From Dendrophyllia cribrosa (Eukaryota; Cnidaria; Anthozoa; Scleractinia; Dendrophylliidae), in NCBI GenBank assembly GCA_024195265.1, contig JAJLRJ010000004.1, forward strand, positions 44,035,568 to 44,099,567: DNA of 64,000 nucleotides, read 5' to 3'. Numbering within the stretch: the first letter of the stretch is position 1; the number at the start of each line of letters is the position of its first letter. Of the stretch, positions 60,001-64,000 are shown one piece after another. The translations under genes and the position numbers were made by a program. The notes below the pieces were generated by a model. It was not told the origin of the DNA, ran no database searches, and saw nothing but the letters and a program-made list of their open reading frames with translations.

Positions 60001-62050
60001 CATTGAAATATTGAGCCGTACGATTCCAAAATCGGGAAAATATCCGAAACTAAATCAAGACAAATAGATTATTCACATGTGACATTTCGGAACCCCAGCT
60101 CCCCTGATTATATCCTCTGCCGTATTTCTGAGTGCCAGAGTGCTTATAAGAATTTGTGTTAATCTTACACAAGGTTTTAAAATAAGGTTGAGCGGGATTT
60201 TGCCGGCGAGAAGAACTGAGGTTCGTGGATGATCAAGAAGCTGTGAGATGTTTTGTGGAAGTTGTGCTACTTCCACGAACAGTGTGCTGAAAAATGAACT
60301 ACATTGTATAAACTCACGATGCACTTAGGGCGCCGTGAGTAAAGTTGAAATTGCCGTGAGTGAAGTTGAAATTGCCGTGAGCAAGTTGAAACTGCCGTGA
60401 GCAAATTGAAACTGCCGTGAGCAAATTGAAACTGCCGTGAGCAAATTGAAACTGCCGTGAGCGAAGTTGAAATTGCCGTGAGCAAATTGAAACTGCCGTG
60501 AGTGAAGTTGAAGTTGCCGTGAGCAAATTGAAATTGCCGTGAGCGAAGTTGAAATTGCCGTGAGCAAATTGAAACTGCCGTGAGCAAATTGAAATTGCCG
60601 TGACACTTTTGGGCCACCGTAGAAACCGCATTGAAACAGCATTGAAGAGGATATGGAAACCGCATTGAAACAGCATTGAAAAGGATATGGAAACCGCATT
60701 GAAACAGCATTGAAGAGGATATGGAAACCGCATTGAAACAGCATTGAAGAGGATATGGAAACCGCATTGAAACAGCATTAAAGAGGATATGGAAACCGCA
60801 TTGAAACAGCATTGAAGAGGATATGGAAACCGCATTGAAACAGCATTGAAGAGGATATGGAAACCGCATTGAAACAGCATTGAAAAGCATATGGAAACCG
60901 CATTGAAACAGCATTGAAGAGGATATGGAAACCGCATTAAAACAGCATTGAAGAGGATATGGAAAACGCATTAAAACAGCATTGAAACAGCATTGAAGAG
61001 GATATGGAAACCTCATTAAAATAGCATTGAAAAGGATATATTTATTTTTTTATTTATATAAACTTTTATTAGCTTACTAACGTACAACGTATACTAATAT
61101 ATACTGCTACTTTGAAACCTATACAGACTATATTACACATACATATACTTTATCTTTAACACTTCCGAAGCTATCATGATTTTTTACAATATTCCAATAA
61201 CCGCTTTCTCATTTAAGTAGCATAACGTTACAACAAAAACTAATTTACATAATTTACAGATGCTATTTCTACACACACATTCACGCATACACACGCACGA
61301 AAAAAAAAACACAAAACACAAAACAAAACAAAGAAGGCAGAAAATAAAATAAAAGGGAGTTTTCGAGGATCGGTAATCAGGTCAAGAATGGATGAGCTTT
61401 TCAACTTTCCATTGAATCATTTGTTTATGAAAGAATTCGTTATAGCTGATTGGCCTTTGTAGAACTTTACAAGAATAAAAATATTGTTTGACATGCAAGA
61501 AAAGGAGATTTAATTTTTCACTTATACTAGCAGATAAAGAAGAAGCTTCAAAAGGGAGGTTTAGCAGTGCCTCTGACGGGGATAGGTTTACATTAGTACG
61601 GTGATGTAAATTAAACCAATGCAAAGAAGCGTCAAGTAGATTCTGAAATTCGAAACAGCTTAAAAAAGTGTGCTCGATAGAGTCAGGTTAATTACACAGT
61701 ACACAATTTGCATTATTTGTAATTTTAAATAGATAAAGTTCTTTGTTAGTAACAAGAATGCGATGGTGCAGTTTAAACGAAAATTGTCGAAGTTTATTAT
61801 CAGAGGTAATTTTATAAGTGAATTTATAATTGAAAAGGATATGGAAACCGCATTGAAACAGCATTGACGACGATATGGAAACCGCATTGAAACAGCATTG
61901 AAGAGGATATGGAAACCGCATTGAAACAGCATTGAAAAGGATACGAAAACTGTAAAGTTTTCTTCAGATTTCACCTTTCTAAAAAATTCTTGAATTTCTC
62001 CGAGGGTCAGTTGGCCACCACTAGACATGGCCTCCTTAATCAAACGGTTC
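57009..62050 (-). CDS. EF-hand protein, four 3' exons (5' partial)
   Basis: Minus-strand exons: 62050-61951, 57536-57477, 57391-57320 and 57146-57009 (TGA). All have AG acceptors, GT donors and consistent phases, giving 122 residues. Exon 1 encodes RLIKEAMSSGGQLTLGEIQ, an EF-hand with the first loop acid lost; exon 3 encodes FILMDQSQDDKITRDELDL, a canonical 12-residue loop with D at 1 and 5, S at 3 and E at 12. The last exon is acidic (FEEEEWELNEKE). One functional calcium site is likely. The 4.4-kb intron is filled by minisatellites and mobile DNA; its donor (ACA|GTTTTC) is weak and lies beside a 34-bp repeat cluster. The donor-side exon and the 57-kb exons are linked only by phase and shared EF-hand style, so they could be two genes. 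It is convergent with LIN28, about 0.8 kb apart. I cannot name the family. Confidence 0.65.
57622..57944. repeat. ~18-21-bp minisatellite (CACGGCAATTTCAA unit)
   Basis: About 16 units of CACGGCAATTTCAATTTGCT or the CACGGCAATTTCAACTTCGCT variant. Preceded by CTACGGTGGCCCAAAAGTG and one unit of the 34-bp repeat (57575-57598). The same array occurs inverted at 60331-60605. Confidence 0.85.
57945..58170. repeat. Fragment related to the 956-bp repeat
   Basis: Shares CGTCGGGCCGACAT, AAACAAATTCAC and ATCGCCGTGG with 45860-45910 and 59360-59410, but diverges at both ends. Confidence 0.5.
58287..59246. mobile_element. 960-bp inverted-repeat element
   Basis: CCCCATTTACACGGGC with ATTCGGCACGGCACCC at left is inverted at right (GGGTGCCGTGCCGAT, GCGTGTAAATGGGG). 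Internal segments repeat GGTAGTCTCGGCACGG in a small hairpin. The next repeat (59247) begins directly at its end. Confidence 0.65.
59247..60106. repeat. 956-bp repeat, copy 2 (deleted)
   Basis: Matches 45747-46702 except for an internal deletion of about 100 bp and small indels. It abuts the 58287-59246 element. A chance ORF (59744-60067) arises from it and from the equivalent stretch of copy 1 in another frame. Confidence 0.7.
60331..60605. repeat. Inverted copy of the CACGGCAATTTC minisatellite
   Basis: About 14 units of GCCGTGAGCAAATTGAAA or GCGAAGTTGAAATTGCCGTG, ending in CACTTTTGGGCCACCGTAG. This is the reverse complement of the 57622-57944 array with its unique flank. Confidence 0.85.
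60622..61035. repeat. 34-bp minisatellite, about 12 units
   Basis: The unit reads ACCGCATTGAAACAGCATTG then AAGAGGATATGGAA; the period is 34 (for example CGCATTGAAACAG at 60661 and 60695). Long ORFs on the minus strand are repeat artefacts that run through both arrays. Confidence 0.85.
61379..61826 (-). pseudogene. LINE (Tx1/L1-like) C-terminal fragment
   Basis: Minus-strand translation gives LRQFSFKLHHRILVTNKELY, NANCVLCN, a stop, PDSIEHTFLSCFEFQNLLD and a helical tail to 61382. This is the post-RT Cys-rich region of L1/Tx1-type elements. The internal stop and truncation show decay. The 5' side is cut off at the 34-bp repeat cluster (61835). Confidence 0.7.
61835..61945. repeat. 34-bp minisatellite, second cluster (~3 units)
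   Basis: Same GGATATGGAAACCGCATTGA unit and orientation as 60622-61035, located between a LINE fragment and the exon ending at 61951. Its edge touches the 5' splice site of that exon. Confidence 0.8.
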
Positions 62051-62905
62051 CTTAAAAGAAGAAAGAGAAGAAAACAATTTACCGAGTGTAGAGAGTGTTT
62101 TAAATGTAAAAACAAAATAATAAAATGAGTAAACTACAAAATAACGTAACTCATTACAAGCGTGGGAAAGTTGAGTAAGCTTAGAAGATCATATATGGGT
62201 TCATGCACGGAGAGACGAATTTTCTCTGGCTTCAAGATCCCGCGTTCAACTTGATATCAAGTTCAACAGGAGAGTAGGAATTTCACATCATGAAGCATCT
62301 ATGGAGCGATTTTCGTATGACCTTGAAATGATTACCCATGAAAACAACCGAACCAAAAATGAACTGGAAAGAAAGCAATTTAATTTGTTTAGCGAACGGA
62401 AGCTAACAGGCGCGGTTTTGGGCTGGTTTAGTGAACACGCAAAGCAAAGTGAACAGTTTGCGAGCTAAAAAGTAGCTATTCTCTTTGACGTCACTCGTTT
62501 TTCGGCATTCTGATTGGTCAATCGAACAAGCCTCTTTTTAGCGGAAAAACGAACAAGCAATTGTTTTGATCCTTTCAGTTACAGAAGGGACAATCGGGCG
62601 CACTCAGGGAAAACGTTTTTCAAGGTCATACGAAAATCGCTCTATTGTTTATTTCCTGATTTTCCAAAGATCTTTCGAAGACTTTCAAAACCTGTCCGAA
62701 TATTTCCCAAATGTCATACGAACATTTCCAGTTACGAAGATTACCGATTCACTGTTACTACCGATTGGAAGATTTTCGATTCACGAAGAAAAACCGAAGA
62801 TGTTTCGATTATAGACCATGGCAGTTTAATAACGCGAGGTTCTCGATATCTTCATTCTTAACGGCATGAAGATAAAATTGACCTCTTTATGCGTGTTGAG
62901 ACATA

Positions 62906-63516
62906 ATGCATGGTTCAATTCCTACAGTTACCATCCCCCCCCCCCCCCCCCGGGCACACCCCCGGGGATTTGCCATGTTTTCTTCACTTGGCGTCCTATT
63001 CCCCACCCCCGGGCACAAGGAAAGAGGTAATTCCCCACCCCCGGGACACTCAAAAGCAAGCTGCACCGTTTCTTAAGAAGACAGAAATATTTATTATATA
63101 AATCCACTGAACAGTTTACAAAATAGACATGGAATGGCCTAGACTCGTATGGCTACAAAGATCAGGAAGCATCTCTCCCATTCTTTTTCTTCCTTGCTCG
63201 CGTTTCTTTGGCTTTCATCGCTTCAAATACAGGCTTTAACTTTGCCAAATTGTTTTCTTCCAGCCAATTACTAACAAATTGTAAGGATTTCCCAGCAAAG
63301 AAGTCCGCTTGTTGAGTCATGTCGTCCGCCATATGCTTCGACGAAATTTTCGCCCCATAATTCCTTGCGCTCCAAGATAATCCCCACCCCCTACCCCCGG
63401 GACAAGAATACGTGCAAAATACCCCACCCCCGGGCCACAAGGGCCGGCATTGCCCCGGGGGTTGCCCGGGGGGGGGGGGGGTGTGGGATGGTAACTGTAG
63501 GAATTGAACCATGCAT
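62906..63516. mobile_element. 610-bp element with TIRs carrying a short ORF
   Basis: TGCATGGTTCAATTCCTACA with GTTACCATCCC at left is inverted at right, both followed internally by C/G runs and CCCCACCCCCGGG repeats. The interior (about 63065-63380) is unlike the ends and contains a minus-strand ORF plus a poly(A) signal. Confidence 0.65.
63162..63332 (-). CDS. 56-codon ORF inside an inverted-repeat element
   Basis: The minus-strand ORF starts MADDMTQQADFFAGKSLQFV and ends ARKKKNGRDAS, then stop. A downstream AATAAA (minus strand, about 63088-63096) would end the transcript inside the element. The stretch FVSNWLEENNLAKLKPVFEAM resembles the first helices of a SAM domain. It may be a captured or retrocopied 5' gene fragment with its own 3' UTR, or the host element may be a retro-derived sequence. 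Longer upstream reading is just the C/G-rich arm. Function unknown. Confidence 0.4.
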   Translation of the reverse strand: MADDMTQQADFFAGKSLQFVSNWLEENNLAKLKPVFEAMKAKETRARKKKNGRDAS

Positions 63517-63653
63517 AGCCTGCAGAACAGGCGTTATTTTTTTAAGCGTTTCAGGCGAGCGCGAAGCGCGAGACGAGCGCGGAGCGCGAGGGGAGAAAAA
63601 AATCGCGCGCCCGCCTCAAAAACGCAAAAAAATTACGCTTGTTCTGCAGGCTA
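63516..63653. mobile_element. MITE with exact 9-bp target duplication
   Basis: The ends TAGCCTGCAGAACAGGCG and CGCTTGTTCTGCAGGCTA are inverted. AACCATGCA is repeated at 63507-63515 and 63654-63662. The interior is GC-rich (GCGCGAAGCGCGAG). It inserted at the right end of the 62906-63516 element. The 9-bp target fits Mutator-like transposition. Confidence 0.8.
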
Positions 63654-63839
63654 AACCATGCATAGCCCAGTAACCATTTCCTCTGTTACTGGCATGGCTT
63701 CAGTGCATTGCTACATCGCAGGGCCGTAGCCAGACGAAAATTCTTACCAAGGCAATATCAGAAAAGAAAAATACTTACAAGGGAGATCCAATGCCTTTAC
63801 TAGTTTCAAAGTTTTATTTTTACCGAGGCAAGTGCCTCG

Positions 63840-64000
63840 GTTCCCCGGAGGGGTACTCCCTTATATGACCTATACGGGGACGTGCCGCTGGACAGGGTAT
63901 GGTTTTTGGCATTTTTGTCCTGAACAGGGTATATAATTTAACGTGAGTCTGTCCTAAACAGGGTCTGAATCTGTCCTAAACATGGTATGGTTCCAGTTAA
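63840..64000. repeat. Edge-truncated dispersed repeat
   Basis: Internal short repeats of GTCCTAAACAGGGTATG and GGACAGGGTATGG run to the right edge, suggesting a repeat element cut by the window end. Confidence 0.4.

Noticed and set aside
60073..60324. 83-codon minus-strand ORF as an extra exon of the EF-hand gene
   Set aside because: No domain similarity and no clear donor; the sequence borders repeats. It remains possible but unsupported.
60267..61016. A 249-codon minus-strand ORF and related 207- and 139-codon ORFs
   Set aside because: They run straight through two minisatellites and are open in several frames; the peptide is repeat translation.
62911..62921. GGTTCAATTCC as a pol III B box (tRNA or SINE)
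   Set aside because: It lies in a terminal inverted repeat with no A box or cloverleaf at proper spacing.

Overview
This is a gene-sparse, AT-rich, intron-rich animal nuclear sequence. The best fit is a cnidarian, probably an anthozoan such as a stony coral. The organism call is inference. It rests on the gene set (LIN28-like, DNAJC28-like and PSP24-type receptor genes), single-exon GPCR structure, long introns full of short foldback transposons, and Penelope-like and LINE remnants. I see no bacterial operon structure, rRNA, tRNA or CRISPR array.

Layout. (1) 1-4.1 kb, plus strand: the last two exons of a CCHC zinc-knuckle protein whose 5' part lies off the left edge. (2) 4.1-11.8 kb: intergenic, with several small terminal-inverted-repeat elements. 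(3) 11.85-13.07 kb, minus strand: an intronless rhodopsin-class GPCR resembling GPR45/GPR63 (PSP24). (4) 13.9-15.3 kb: a palindromic Penelope-like element nested in an older repeat. (5) 15.58-35.48 kb, plus strand: the main gene. I rebuilt thirteen exons with consistent phases, giving about 1,324 residues: N-terminal C2HC zinc finger, a beta-sandwich resembling the AMPK-beta/CBM48 fold, a long Ser/Pro-rich region, coiled coil and a C-terminal CAP-Gly domain. Its introns hold a 3.8-kb foldback element and several TTAA- or TAA-flanked MITEs. (6) 38.2-41.4 kb, plus: a three-exon DNAJC28-like gene with a 37-bp minisatellite in intron 2. (7) 41.4-50.3 kb: a transposon graveyard (LINE, Penelope-like reverse transcriptase, long palindromes, MITEs). 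(8) 50.34-56.20 kb, plus: LIN28 homologue (cold-shock domain plus two CCHC knuckles). (9) 57.0-62.05 kb, minus: four 3' exons of an EF-hand protein, convergent with LIN28. They are separated by minisatellites and mobile elements. (10) 62.9-64.0 kb: nested inverted-repeat elements, one carrying a short ORF with its own poly(A) signal.

The genes look unrelated in function; there is no sign of an operon-like system. The most notable items are the unusual domain combination of the CAP-Gly protein, and a 42-bp coding minisatellite in it that repeats both two coiled-coil heptads and a 5' splice site. Also notable are hammerhead-like motifs in several Penelope-like remnants, and clear nested insertions with recoverable target-site duplications.
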